From: Vespula vulgaris
Taxonomy: Eukaryota; Arthropoda; Insecta; Hymenoptera; Vespidae
Assembly: GCF_905475345.1 (NCBI RefSeq)
Contig: NC_066604.1
Location: 2,677,001-2,741,000, forward strand
Length of the DNA stretch: 64,000 nucleotides
Direction: 5' to 3'
Made by a program: the position numbers and the translations under genes. The stretch's first letter is position 1; each line of letters begins with the position of its first letter. The notes beneath the pieces are model-generated. The model was not told the origin of the DNA, ran no database searches, and saw only the letters and a program-made list of their open reading frames with translations. This document shows positions 1 through 13,821 of the stretch, piece after piece.

Positions 1-2010
1 ATAAAGCAGTTAAGGTAATAGAAACGAAATTTTACTCCAGAATTGAATTTTGTTATTATTATCTATTACATGATAATAAATGAAAATTATGAAAATTAGT
101 TTTCTGCATTGCTAAATGCACCAATCAATTTATTATAATTTATTGCGTTTCACATTCTATATTTTTATATGTGTGTGTGTGTGTGCGTTTTAGAATAAAA
201 TTATACCTATGACAATGTTTAAATAATTATGTAAATTATTATTGCTTGACGCCTTTAGGAAGTAGTCGACTCGGTCGGTAACATGTGAGCCCAAGGAAAC
301 TGTATTTATTTTTAGCGTAAGTTCGTGGAAAAAAAGAAACAATTTCCTCTGTGGAATCCGCGTATAGACTTCCGCAGTAACGCGGACGTTTTATAATTGT
401 AATAACTCGTATGCGATATGCACGTGTTAGAGTCAGCTTTTTTTCATACTATTCTGGGTCAGATCGCAAGCGAACTCTCGACGTTTCTATACAAGTTTCA
501 CGAAGTCGTCTGCATGTCGATATAACGGATTAGGTTTGCTTTCAAATGGTCTATAGATAGCAACCAAGAGCTCGATCGAAAGCGTTCTTGAAAGCCGTTT
601 CCTCGTATATACGTAATATTATCGTGATAAGTCTTTACGCGATTTGAATTTCCCTCCCTCGTCTATGATCCGCGTCGGTCTTTGATCCTTTTCGGATATC
701 ACTTATATTTGACTCATTTTTAGTTTCAATATATGTATTAACTAAAGCTAATGCAACGAATATCCATTTCTATTTATTAACAAATTCGATTATTTAATTT
801 TTCTCCTTTTTTTCCTTAACAATCTGATCGAAACAAAATTAACATATTAATATAAATCGTTAGGTTACCTTGTTCGACGATTCACGATTGATGAATAATT
901 AAACATGATTATATTGTCCTTTACTTGATTAAATCGATCAATTAAAGATTTTAACTTTGCCAAAAGATGATAATGGACACACTTTTATGCACTTTAGAAC
1001 ATTGAACTTTTAATGCACTAGCGAAGAAAAAATAGATATTCTTGGCGCTAGATCGTACCAATCAGATTAATATAGCGTTCATAAAAACATTAAAGATTAA
1101 ACGTTATTTCCATTATTTTTGAAAATTTTCACCAGATGTCTCAAGGATGTAGAAGAGAAAGTGAGAGAAATAAAAAGTAAGACAAAATTCGAACCAACGA
1201 ATGAAAACGAATTATCATTGAAGAAGAAAGGAATTCATAGAAGAGATAAGTTCTTTCATTATAGATAGAATTAAGTATTTGTATAGTTTGATTATTATTC
1301 TCTTACTTTAATTAATAACATTTTATTCCTATAATTCGTTAAATCATTCAAAGGTAACTTCAAAGATTTTAATGTTTGTATATCGCGGGTGCGATATTCT
1401 TTTGTTTCCAAAAGCTTTGTTTTTATGTGTGGCAACACTTATTCTACAATGTTCCTTTATGCAGTAAGGACGTTGAATTCGGGCAGTTAAGATTTATTCG
1501 ATACGATCTGATTAGTTACATTCGATGAACGATCATTAAAACCGAATAAGTATAATTTGACGCGTGTGTTTATATAAGTTGTTTCATTAATTTCATAACA
1601 TATAATTTTAATCATTCGATAGGTGATAATTCGATAAATGAATTAGGTTATATAAGTATAGTAATTTCCCGCTTCCGAAATAATTTTTACTGCGTATAAT
1701 CAGTGTGGACAGTAGTGCCAATAAAAAAGAAAAAAAAAACGGAAGTGTTGGTAAAACTTAAAGTAATTTGATCAACGTAGTCCTTATTACTTTTCGGTTG
1801 ATCGGCCGTTGTCGTTTTATGAATTTTTCATCGTTTTATATCGGTGGTGCTGCAGTGTAATCATTTTCCAGAAGCAACGAAGAATATCGAGTAGCGATCA
1901 AAATGATGAACGTGCGAAGGAGACGCTATGAAAGTAGATTATCGGCATGATTGAAATGTCGCAGTAAGTATTTTAATCGAGGTTAACAATTTTCTTTTCT
2001 TTCCTCTTCT

Positions 2011-2011
2011 T

Positions 2012-2052
<41 letters not shown>

Positions 2053-2056
2053 TTCA
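2011..2056. repeat. (CT)n microsatellite
   Basis: This is a run of CT dinucleotides flanked by TTTC-rich sequence. It is simple-sequence DNA inside the ChAT intron. Confidence 0.9.
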
Positions 2057-5012
2057 TTTTTAACGGTTTTGTTACTTTCGTTGGAAATAAACGTTTTTAT
2101 TCGTTCGAATAATACGATCGATAAGTGTTATTTAGGTTCGCACAAGTTTTATTATTTTGAATAAAATGTTAAACTCGAGCATAACGTCTCGAGTTTCAAC
2201 GGAAAATATTGCACGGGGAAAAGTTTTTTTTTCGTCAACGTCGAATGCATCGCCGTGTTTATGCAAAATCCGAATTACGCAAATAACGTGTGAGCTGCTG
2301 CACGCTTGTTGCGCTTTAAACGCAATGAGAAACGCAAATCGCCTTCGTGAAATGACGACGGACGGTAGTTCGGCAACGAAACAGAAACGTAACAAGATCG
2401 GTCAATATTTTTCCGTCCGACTCGACGCGATCTTATTCAGGATACAGCGAAGCCGCGTACTTGAAGACTGCAAATGTTTCGTCCATATTTTTTACCACTG
2501 TTTCTAAATTGCATCATGCGAAGTGCACGTGCATCTACACTTCGCAACCTCCGCACAGGAGATCTGCACCTAACTTCTTTACGAGAGCTCATCTGTATCT
2601 TGCTCGCGTACGCGTATGAAATTGCTCGGATCAAGAAGATATGTCTACCTACGTACTACCAGCCGAACAAATACGATAATCATCGTTTCGCACGCATAAC
2701 TGCAATAAAATCGTACCGTTTCTTTTTCTTTTTTTCTTTTTCATGTCTTTCTAACTTTCGTCATACACGTACAACAAAGATCTTTGTTAACGTTTTGAAG
2801 ACGACATCGATCGTTTGAAAATTCGCGCTAAGTCTGAAGAATAGATTCCTACATTACCGATTTAGTAATTCGTACTCGTTTAACCTTTTTTTAATTGTTA
2901 CATTTCAATTTAGTTATTACTAATATTATTACAATTATTATTATTTATATATTTCTGAAGAATTACGAGAGCGTACACGTAAGAACCGTAACACGTTTTT
3001 TTGTATGGTATAATAAGATTATGCGAATACTTCTGGGCCAAGGATGACGGTCTCTCGTTCTTTATGTTTACCAAAAAAAGAAAGGAAAAAAGAAAAAGAA
3101 AGGAAAAAAGAGAGATTGATCATATCAAAAATTGCATAGTGTACGAGAAACTTGCTCGGTATAACGATGTGTTGCGCACGCGAAGTATGCACGGTGGGAG
3201 TTTGAAACCATTTTCGAACGTCTGTCTGTCAAGCGGATTTAAGCTTTCGGAATCCATTAAGCAAGATGATTGCATGCTAAACCATAAAGTCTATTTCTCT
3301 TGTGTGATCGAATATCGATGATAATCAATGAAAATTTATAGTCTTTCGAGTTTTACACGGGAGAGATCTACACGACGCACACACATGCACACGGCCGTAT
3401 ATAGTGAGAGATGTGTAATTTTATTTATTTATATTTATTTTATTCATCGTTTTCAGATATAGATCCTAGACAAAACGATGTTAAAAATGATGCAGATAAT
3501 TATATGTAGTTTGAAACGAATAATACCAAAGCAATGGCAGTGACTATAGAAGCAGGTGTTCACATAATAAGTTACTTCGTGGGAGATGATCGAGTATCAA
3601 TAAATTACTTGGCGTGCTGATCTATCCTCCTGCAGATATTGCAAAACCTACGAGCGTCTAGTTTTCCTCAGATTTAATGAGCTTGCTATTGCTTCGTGTA
3701 ACTCTGATGCATCATTATTAGACAAATCTCGGATGTGGTATATACATTACTTGAATCATTCTCTATCTATATATATATATCGTCTCATTGTGTGTGTATG
3801 CAGATCGAATCAAAAGTTGCTAGGTAATTTTTAAGATCTATTACTCTTTTTCGAAACTTTTTTTATTTGATCGATTTACTTATTCATTTATTTTTCAGAT
3901 CGCAAAACTACAAACTTAGCGTTTGTAAAGCTGCAAACGTGACGACTCTCAAATAAGAGTTATTAGTTTTTCGAATCATCTAAGAACTTTTGACTCATCC
4001 TGTAGATATGAATTAGATAGATCTATATAATAGGTGTTATAGATCTTAGAAAAAGTTAAGTGCGATTATTTCAAAAACGTTTTATTTAACGATCTTAATC
4101 GATTCGATTAGTTAAGATTTATGTATTTCTTTTTTGTTTCGTCTTTTTTCTCGCGATTAGAACAATTTAACCGTTTCGTCAATCGTTTGGATCTCTTAAC
4201 GATCTCATCAGTGAAACAGGTCAAAGCATTTTACTTTTAGACTGTTCGGAGTTCGGTAATAATGTATATACTACTCTCTTAAGTGACGGCATTTTAACGA
4301 TCTAACTTGAAATTACCGAAAGATTCGTTTCTCGTCTCGTCTGATCTCGTCGTGTTCTTCTTAGGAAACCCATGGTGCAATAATATGTACATCTAAATGC
4401 GTTCGGCCGTTTAAATGATTGGATTCACGTGTCGAAAGCGTCATTTAGGAAGGGTAGAATCGTATTAAGCAGAGCAAATGCGAATAATTCTTTTTTCTTG
4501 TTATTATTGAAATTAACTGGTATTACGTAAACGGTATGTTCAAATCGATCAATTCATTTCTTATGTTTGTTATACTTGAAACATTTTCACTTTCCTAATT
4601 TCTGTTTATTATCTCTTTCAGACTATTCAAAATAATTTCAAAAGGACTCGAGAAATTAAACTCTTATTTGTTAAAACGAGCTAATACATCTTTTGATGTC
4701 CTACGAGTAAAATACATAAACTAATAATATAATAAGAGAAAATTAAAGGGACTATTACAGCCTAGTTCATTTTTAGTACGGATAATCAAATCGAAGTTAG
4801 ACATTTCTGAAGTTTCCTGAGAATCGTTTCAAGTTGATGTAGTCTCTAGGTAATTGAACAATTAGTAAGAGCAAAAGTATCGAGTAGATGAGGACTCGTG
4901 AACGAGAGACATCAACTAAGCCTAGTTCGAAGTTTGCTTGGTGTCACGTTACGGAGATTTCAACAGAGGCCTGAACACGATGTCGCCGTTCCGAGTTTCC
5001 ATCAAGTACATT

Positions 5013-5014
<2 letters not shown>

Positions 5015-5050
<36 letters not shown>

Positions 5051-5275
5051 GTATGTGTCCGTTTGTTTGCTGTTTGTCTGTCTGTTTGTCTGTCTGTCTG
5101 TCCGTCTCTTTCTCTGTCTCTGTATATATCTTGACTGGTAGTTCTCCCTCGACATACTTATCTTTTTCTCCCATCCTCAGCATTTCTCTCCCTCCCTCCC
5201 TCATTCTTTCTCTCTCTCTCTTCCTCTCTCTCTCTCTCTCTATCTATCTCTCTATCCTCGTCTATCTTTCTCTTC
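5015..5275. repeat. Compound CT / TGTC microsatellite cluster
   Basis: A (CT)n run near 5015-5048 is followed by TGTC/TGTT tetranucleotides near 5070-5105 and further CT and CTAT tracts to about 5275. The Ser/Leu-rich and Arg/Glu-rich open frames across it, on both strands and in several frames, are translations of the repeat and not genes. Confidence 0.9.
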
Positions 5276-6379
5276 TCTCCCTCCGTTAGGCGCAAACTCG
5301 ACCTTATCGACCACCCTAGCGAGCTCTCTGGCAACCAGCTACGTTTGTATATCTTTCACTCGTTCCATGTATTTCGTCATTGTTCGAATACACGCGGCAA
5401 AAGGTGCCGGGAGGGCAACAGGAGAGTGTGGATCTGACAGGGGCTGCAGTATCCATCGGTTAGAACTCTCCATTGACCCTCTATAACCCAACCTGTTTTC
5501 TTTCTCTCTCTCTTTCCCTCTCTTTTGTTCTCATTCCCTCTTTTCATCCTCACTACTCGCTAATGAAGCATCGTTGAAGAAAATTCGAGACCTATCGCGA
5601 TTTTGTAGGAAGGTGGAAATTATTATTTTCAATATTATTGTTGTTGCTATTATTATTATTATTTATTTATTTATTTATTTATCTATTTATTTATTGTTTC
5701 TTTTTTAAGACGATGATCAATAGATCAATAGATCGATCGATCAATAGGAACTATTTAACTTCCTTTTTTAGATATGGAAAGAACTTAAGTAGCTCTCAAG
5801 TAATTTTATCAGTAGAAAAAAATCGTAGAAACGTTGACGTCTAAGCTTTCCATTTAAGTAATCCGTAGAATTAAAATTATTTAGAGCTAGCCCTTTTTTC
5901 TTATTAGATACGTTAATTTGTTTTCTCGCGTGTATTCTGCTCGTCATGTAATTATAATGAATTAGCAAGGTGTTCGGACTTTGGTCACGATCCCTTTGGG
6001 ATTACTTACAAAAGGCGATCGATCAATTTCTGATAGGTCAAGTAACAGTCCAACACGGATTGCGGAGAGCTCGACGAGGAGACTTCGATAGCGTTATAGA
6101 GATAACAGGGATATATTCGTTGATCCACGAAGAAAACGGGATCAAGAAGTTTCCCGTATCATTGGCAGCTCGAGGATTAACTCGAGAATTCTGGATCTTT
6201 TCGTTCTTTCAAACATATCTTGATTTAATGTCTCTTTACGCTTTCTGATATCTCAGATCTATTTCTTTTTCATTTCGCTTTCTATTTTAACAAGCTAATT
6301 TAATCAATAAAATTCAATTGAAGCAATTTAAGATTGTAAAGAACTATTTTTAATTTACTTGGTACAAAGGAAACCATGT

Positions 6380-6432
6380 TGCTCTCTCTCTTTCTTTCTT
6401 TCTTTCTCTATCTCTCTTTCTCTCTCTTTTTC

Positions 6433-6463
<31 letters not shown>

Positions 6464-6492
6464 CTCTCTTTCTCTCGTTCTGTCTCTCTTGA
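6380..6492. repeat. (CT)n/(CTTT)n microsatellite
   Basis: This is a mixed CT and CTTT pyrimidine tract with few interruptions. It lies inside the ChAT intron. Confidence 0.85.
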
Positions 6493-9400
6493 TTTCGTTC
6501 ATCGAAAATTCGATCTCCGATTGGCCCACTTTTATATAAAAAGAGTCAGCTTTAAATAATTCATTGTATTCTTCTTGTGGCTTACCAAAGCTGTAATTCT
6601 CGTTGTAGGTTATCGATCGACCCTCCTATATAACGATCGAGTGTTCACATTATCGAATCTTGTGGTTAAATTTCGGAAATGTCTTGACAATAATGTATTG
6701 TAATCTTGGTAACTCGGATTAAAGCAAACTATTGTTCGTAGAACACTATAGTTCATTATTATTTGAAAACGATAAGTAATTTGTTCTCATTAATCATTAA
6801 CAATTTAATATTAATTTTTTAGGAAATCTTTGATCAGTGCCAGGCATTATCATTTTAGAGAAAATTTTGTAAAACGAGGTATCTTGAGGGAAAAGTTTAT
6901 AATCTTGTATCTCCCACGACACGATCTTTTCATTTTTCATGGATCAAGATAACCGTATTGAAGAAATTAAATTAGAGCGATAAGTTTGAAAGCACACATA
7001 TACACGGGTGAGAAATGGAGAAGAAAAAGGATGAGCGATCCTGTAGGAATTTTGGAAAAATTTTGAAAGTATGAATTTTTAAGGAAAAAGATTTAGAATT
7101 TTAGATGCGACATCTGGTATGATCTTTTCTTTTTCTTTTTTCGTTTTTTTCATGGATCAAGTACGTTGGAAAAAATTAGATTGGAGCGATAAATTTGAAG
7201 AAAACGCAGGTGAGAGACGGAGATAAAAGAGGGTGTTATCATATAAGAGACATCGATCGATGAAAATCGAGCGACTCTTTAAGCTGGTCGTAACCTCTAG
7301 TAGGTCCGGCCTTTAGGACGAGGTCGTGGTGACCCAGATCGCTTCGGTCTCGCCTTACCTGTGCTCGACGTACCATGGCGGCTGCCTTCGGCTGCTCTCC
7401 TGCAATCGTTACCCCGGATTCTGCGCACTTTAACGTATGCGCCTGGAATACACCTTTGCACCTTTCTCTTTTTTTCCCTCCCTCTCTCTCTCTCTCTCTT
7501 TCTAGTATCACCTCACCTAGTGTTTCTATTTTTTATCATCAACGATGTACATGTATATATACACTCTCTTCGCATATATGTATATGTATTTATACATTAT
7601 TGTCTTTCGTCATCCCACGCTAGAATATTCACCTTCCGTTTTTCTATTATACGGTTCGGTAGTTTTTTTTCTCTCTCTCTCTCTATAGGCTAGCTTGTAT
7701 GGGATCGTAGAAAAGAAAACTGAACAATGGTATAGACTATGTAAATCTTAATATAACTTTTACGGTGAGAAATATATGACCATTTTCTCTAAGGTCGTAA
7801 GAATAAACATGTTAAGCGTATATCGTGAGAACGCAAGTTTAGAGACGTGGGGGATGAGTTTACAGGTAACTCGCATCGATCCGCTGGACCAGCCACTTCA
7901 TTTAATTTCTCCCCATACGTCTATGTATCTCTATATACGTATGTACGTATGTACTTATGTACAATATAATACATAGAGATATTTATGAATTTTCTCGTTT
8001 AGTTGGCAGAGATATTTATGAAGTTTCCCGTTAATCTCGAATTACTGAGATATCTTATATATATATGTATATATATTTTTTTTATATATGTATTCGTTTT
8101 GTTTTGGAAATTCATGGTTTTTGTTACAAATTCTTTATAGAAAACTTTATAAAAGTTTTTACTGCATGTATGTATATATATATACACAAACATACACACA
8201 CGCGCACACACTTTTTTAACTTTGGAGGATCCTGCGATGTGCAATCTCACTCGTTGAACCATTGGGAAAATTTCATTTCCATCTTGTTTCCAATCGATGT
8301 CGAGCTTCAGAAACAGTCAGAATGTTCACGGTAGACGACGAGGACGACCCTTCGTCAAGGCCGAAGGGAGCGAGTCAGGATAGAATTAAAGGTTAATCCC
8401 GCGGGGTATGCGTATTCGAGGAGGGTCGAATTTCTCTCCCCCCTCCCACCCACCCCCTTTACTCTCCTCTTCTCATCTCTTCTCTTTTCCCTATCTCATG
8501 AGTCGTGTTCTCCATCGAAAAAGACAGTGGTTTGTATTTTTTCTCTTCTCTCTCTTGAAATTGAAAGATACCATAAATATTTGTGTTGTTAAGTGCTCCT
8601 CGAATAGAAAACTTACTTTTCCTCCTGTTCCGTCGCAGTTCACTGTCCTCCTTCGTGCCACTTCAATCCTTTTGATCTCAGTATTATCTCGATGCATCGA
8701 ATCGTTGTTAACAATTTGCAAAATCAATATACGTATTTAATCCGTGTATACAAATAATTGACATCGATTTGATTGATTGATCGACTCCGTTCCAGCGAAC
8801 TTTCATAAACAAATATGTATTTAATATCAATGGAATCGGTTCTTTTTATTATTTATTTGTTTATTCGTTTAGTTCCATCTATCAATTTCATTTTCGTATC
8901 ATCGTAACGATAAACGAAGTATAGTATTCTAAGCCAGCTCAGTGATCTCAGAAGATTATAAGTTTGAGGCCTACGGTCCATAGAGGCATACGACTATACT
9001 ACCGTGAATCTCCAGGGTGAGATTGGTTCTTCCTCGGTGTTTCACGTGGGGACGATTTTCCCATTCGCTATCGGATATATCGAAGCCAATTTCACAAACG
9101 ACCTCTCCGGTTTGATCGTTTCACTCTTTCCCAAACCCCGTTAACTTTATTCTTATTTTTTTGTTGTTCTTTCAGAACACCTGGTAGGTCCACCAGAACA
9201 TTTTTTGTTCAGAAAAGAATCGTTCGTTTTATCACTTGAGCGAGAAAACGGAAGATCAGACAACGCGCGGAAAATAAATATTTCAACAGCTGAAGATTAT
9301 CCAGAATTTCTTCTTCAAGATCGTGTCTCATATTTTACGCTTCATTTTATTACTTTCTGCAAGATCCATAGTTGAAGACAATAGGGGCATGGATGGAAAA

Positions 9401-12400
9401 GGGTGACGAAACAACCACGGGAGGGTTCTACAGCTCTTTTTCTTCTCTCTCTTTCTCTCATTTTTATTTTCACGATATCGTTCCAACGATTCTGTAGACA
9501 ATCCGTAAGGGCTTAGCACTGTTTCAACAAAGGATTACCAACGCTACCCTAAGCTCCACGAGATACCAGATCGTACAAACCCGTACTGGTGACAAACATT
9601 AAAATTGCCAAGATTAATGTTACGTGGAGAGGTACTTATTCCAATGTTTACTTTTTGTTATTGCGCAGTATTTTTTATTTAAATGCAACATTTATGTATG
9701 TATATGTTGCAATCGCTGTTATTATTATCTTTGGAATATTAATTGTGGTTTTTCTCGATAGGTAAATTTTTATTCTACTGTAAAATAAAACAAAACAAAA
9801 AAAGAAAAAACCGGTCAACGTTGTTTCCCGTCGTAATTGCAAGGATAACCAACAACAAAAGGAACGGTTGATCCCACTGAAACTTTCGATAGCCCGTACA
9901 AAGTATTTCCCCGGCAGCGTTTTAACGAAGTGGCGGAGTCGAACGACAAAGGGAGCATCTCGTTTGACAAAGGACTCCTCTCTTTCTATCGGGGTTTTTT
10001 CACCAACAACAAAAAGAATAAAAGACAGAAAGTGGAAGGAAGAAGGTAAGCGTTTTTTTTCGCGCATCAGCTGTAGAAGGATATCGATTTACTGCAAGTT
10101 TCCTTTATCGTCACTCCGATCATTCTCGACACGTCGAATCTCCTCGATCGCTATGGGAACTACGCTAATAAAAAGAGAAAACTTTAGGGACCCTATGCAG
10201 TTGCTTCTCTCTCTCTCTCTTTCATTAGAACGAGAAGAAGCTATTACCTAGCTCTATATGTGTGTGTGTGTGTGTGTGTACAGTCTCGCGTGTCACGGAA
10301 AAATATTTTCCCCTTAAATTTCCTCTCGCGTGTGAAAGCTGAAGTCACCTTCCCGAGAATCGTTCTTTCCTTCCTTTCTTCTCCTTTCTTCCTTCTTCCT
10401 TCTTCGAGCTTGGAAAACTTTCTTTCTCTTTCTCTCTCTTTCTCCTTCACTCACTCTCTAACTCACTCCTCTTCTTTCAGAGAGAGAGAGACGTCGTCCC
10501 ATGCCCACAGGGATTCCTAAGAAAAGTTGCGTACTTTAGGGTTCCACGCCTTGGCCTTGCCTTCCCCTTCGAATTCATACTTCTTCCTCCAAACGCATCT
10601 GGCTTTCCTTTCTCTACTGGTCGTTCTCGGTCTGACTATCACGATATTCTCGCTACTTTACTATGTCTACTCGCAAGCAATTTTCGTAACGCTCCTTTTC
10701 TTTGTTTGATAGACGCGTCGGGAAGAAGCGACGGTATTGCGTAGAATCAATCAGTTGTTACAATCGTTGCAGTTTGATCGATACAGGATGAGCGAAAAGT
10801 TGTTGAGCGTCTTTAAAAGTCGAGAACTCTTTATGCCAACTTTTCTTCTTTCTTTTCTAAACAGCCCTTTGGAAAAAGAGTAATCGATTTTTAATGTCAT
10901 CTAGGAATGTTTGGTCTGATCTATGTTTGAAGAGAAATAACATATGTATGTTGATGTTTTAGATTGCGATCAGAGATGCGTATTTTCGAAAGATAAATTT
11001 GAACGATGGAGGAAAATTCCCGTTGGAAGAGAAACGTGCTAGTTTGCACGAAGCAGGAAAGAGATACGTTCATCCGATATGGAGCTTTTGACCAGACTAT
11101 AAACGTTTATTGCCCCTAGTCCTCCGTCGTTTCCTGTCTCCTTGAAGTAGGGAGCAAAGAGAGACGTCCCTTTTCCGAAGCCTCGACACACACCGGTTTG
11201 CACGTGCCTTCTTTACCCTTTTCTCTCTCTTTCTCTTTCTCTCCGCTTCCTCTACTTCCCTCGCGGTTTTATCGTTTATCTTGCGTGTTCTCTTTCGCTT
11301 GCTAATACCTCTTTCCGAGCTTTTTCCATTTTATATATTTTCATTTTCCTCTTTGTTATCTTTTTAATGGGTGGATATAATGTTTCATCGCAATTAAATA
11401 TTCTTAATTGTAATAATATTTTAATTCCGGCTAATGTAGATAATGATATAATTCTAATGTTGTCTTTTCCTGTCATTCGGTTTGCTCTTCTCATTTTCCT
11501 TTTATATTTCTCGGAGAAATTATAATATTTTTTTAGAGGTGAGAAATCGTAAAAAGAACGCTGCAAATAGTACGTGGTATAAGGGAGGGAAGGGTTCCCA
11601 GTCCAAACGGTAATCTCTATGGGTTTTATCAGAGTGGGAGTGCTTGAAGGCCGGCAACAGAGAGAATCGTGCTAGCGGTAAGCTAATATTACGATACCCC
11701 GCGGCGAGCTGGAAAATTTCATTGGAACTTCCATTATTCATTCGCGAACCAACTCGACCCTGTTCTCTTCTCGTCTGCCTATGTCTCGTAAAATTCGATC
11801 TAGAACTTTGATCACCGATGAGACGCGACAATTTTTAATAGTTAACATTTTAGTTTTCCTCCTTTCGATCGTCAAACTTTTCTCCCCTTCAAACTTTTTT
11901 CTCAACGCGTTCAAAATTATTGGATCTCCCAATATAAAGATATAAAATGTTTTATACACGTGTAGAGAAAAAGAGAGGAGATATCGCGTATAGTAGAGGT
12001 GGTCTACCTTTTGAAAATCTTTCTCGTCGTTTTTGTTGTATGTAAGCGACAGACGAAACGACATTTCCGTTTTGTCGGCTTTAACAGAGCCAAAGAAAGA
12101 CTCAGCTGGAGCCTAGGCGAGAAAGAGAGAGGGGCAGCACGAAAAAGCAATTTTCTCGCGAATTCTTTTCTCCTTTGCCTTCGTTCTCATCTGATCGATC
12201 GGAGAGACCTTTACGGATCTTCTATCACGAGGATCATTTTTTTTTCTTTATCTCTCGCTCTCGCTAAATCATTGATATTCGATTCCATTCTTTTGTAATT
12301 TCCGATCGTTTAATTAATTTATCTTCCAGATCAATTTAAGGATAATGGAAGCTTATTATGGATCATTTGAGAAACGAGAGTTTACTAGTTTCGTAATAAA

Positions 12401-13629
12401 GTTTTCACGCAAGCAATGGATTCATCGATAATTAACGTAACGTAACGTAAGATAAGTTACAACACACGATATCTTGAGCAATCACATTTGTGAAATGATC
12501 GATCTGCCCGAGTACTAAATCCTGAGTAACTTCGTTTCAAGGAAAAGGAAATTCAATTTAACTCGATATCCAGACGTTTTCTTATTTCGACCCTCTCGTA
12601 AAAGTAATTCCGATAGCTTTGAATACTTTCCTTTTTTTTTTTTTTGCTAGTTATCGACTTCATTATAGATATCTTCATCTTCTTTACCCCGCCAAACTGA
12701 ATTTTTAGACTTTCCTTAACGAAGTACAAGCAAAGTTGGCTTTTACAGAGAACAACTTTTAATTCATGGTGTACGCTTGTTAAATTCCACAAAATTTTAC
12801 ACACGCATATACAAACACGTATATACGTATAAGCGAATCTCGCTTCATCTTTTTTATTATCGTACAGAATTCAACCCTTCTCTCTTTTCGTTTTATTTCC
12901 TATAATATTTGCATTGTGCGAGAATTCTTTCTTCTCTTTCTCTCTTTTGCCCTAATATTTCTATGCTCCCTCTTGTCCCTCTTTACTCGAGCATAGAAGG
13001 TGAAAGGCATGACAGAGGAAGAAGAGAGAGATAGCGTACATGGGCCCCCGTAAATCCATTTATTTATTTATTTATGTGCCACGGGGGGGCTTTGCGAAGC
13101 GAGGGTGGACGAAGAGTGTAGGGTCTAGCTTATAGCATAGCAGCCAGAATGCATCGGCCCAAGAATCCCACGGGAACGTGCGAAGCGTGCTAGACACGGG
13201 GGAAAGATCGCAAAAGTCATGAAGGACACGCGGATATTCGATGAACATGTACGAAAGAGAGAGAGAGAGAGAGGAGAGAAGGGATGCTTACAATGGCGTA
13301 GGACCAACCGTTACGGAAGGTAAATTCTCTGGAGGCATGATGGCTTAAAACGAAAGTGCTGTTGTGCCACTTAGTCGAAGAAAAAGATTCGCTATTCTTG
13401 TCTTTTTTTATCAGTATCTCTTTGTCCCTTTCGTTCACTCTCTCTCATCTAAATCCCTTTCTTTTTTCTTACCCCATAAGAATATTTAATCGTATAAGAA
13501 GGTATCAAACGAAACGATTTTTTATCCCTCGTTTACTTTGTTTAAAAGAAAAGAACAACGACAAATATACCGTCAAATGTAGTTTAGATATGACAATAAC
13601 GTGCATATTGCAATTGTATATCAACTTAC

Positions 13630-13821
13630 CCAGTTAGTCGTCTTTTGTCTACGTTCCAGAAGATGCTGCTGCAACTTCGGTCCAGGTCCAGATAAGAATC
13701 CTCTAACCAAACTTCGAGTCTTCTCCAGATGATTCGGTGTTATTACTTCAACCTGTGCGAGATACTTCTGCATGGTCGTTTCCAAGTCTGGGACTGGAAG
13801 ACTGGGTAGAGGTTTGACTCT
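13630..13821 (-). CDS. ChAT: Choline O-acetyltransferase, exon D (N-terminal catalytic-domain segment)
   Basis: ChAT transfers acetyl from acetyl-CoA to choline in the cytoplasm of cholinergic neurons. This 192-bp internal exon encodes 64 codons and is phase 0 at both ends. It includes LPSLPVPDLETTMQKYL and later LQQHLLERRQKTTNW. These align well with the vertebrate ChAT start (LPKLPVPPLQQT... and LQQKLLERQEKTANW), the conserved N-terminus of the choline/carnitine acyltransferase family. The acceptor is TTACCATTGCAG just above 13821, and the donor is GTAAGT starting at 13629. An ATG at 13842 lies in the acceptor region and should be intronic, so I did not use it as a start. The active-site histidine and CoA-binding parts belong to exons outside the window. 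The exon joins C upstream without changing frame. Confidence 0.94.

Larger units (their letters stand above)
1..13629 (-). other. ChAT: ChAT intron downstream of exon D (continues past left edge)
   Basis: This is non-coding as far as I can see. It follows the GT donor of ChAT exon D on the minus strand and should run to the next ChAT exon outside the window. I looked on the minus strand for the continuation expected after the exon D residues ...TTNW (a V-S-x-W/Y-W-L type sequence) and found none. The stretch holds CT-rich microsatellites (about 2011-2056, 5015-5275, 6380-6492, 7470-7503, 10205-10222, 10420-10470) and small GC-richer islands (about 7270-7450, 8930-9070, 13060-13210). The islands contain short open frames on both strands without convincing gene structure. 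Confidence 0.7.

Noticed and set aside
5970..6248. 92-codon plus-strand frame in a GC-richer patch, and an I-SceI-like AGATAACAGGGATAT string within it
   Set aside because: The frame opens at GTG with no early ATG. The endonuclease-site resemblance has several mismatches and is chance-level.
8973..9120. 49-codon minus-strand open stretch (DQTGEVVCEIGFDISD...) considered as the next ChAT exon
   Set aside because: It does not resemble ChAT, has no clear acceptor and does not follow exon D residues as expected.
10527..10709. 60-codon hydrophobic plus-strand frame resembling a membrane protein
   Set aside because: It starts at TTG; the hydrophobicity comes from pyrimidine-rich DNA.
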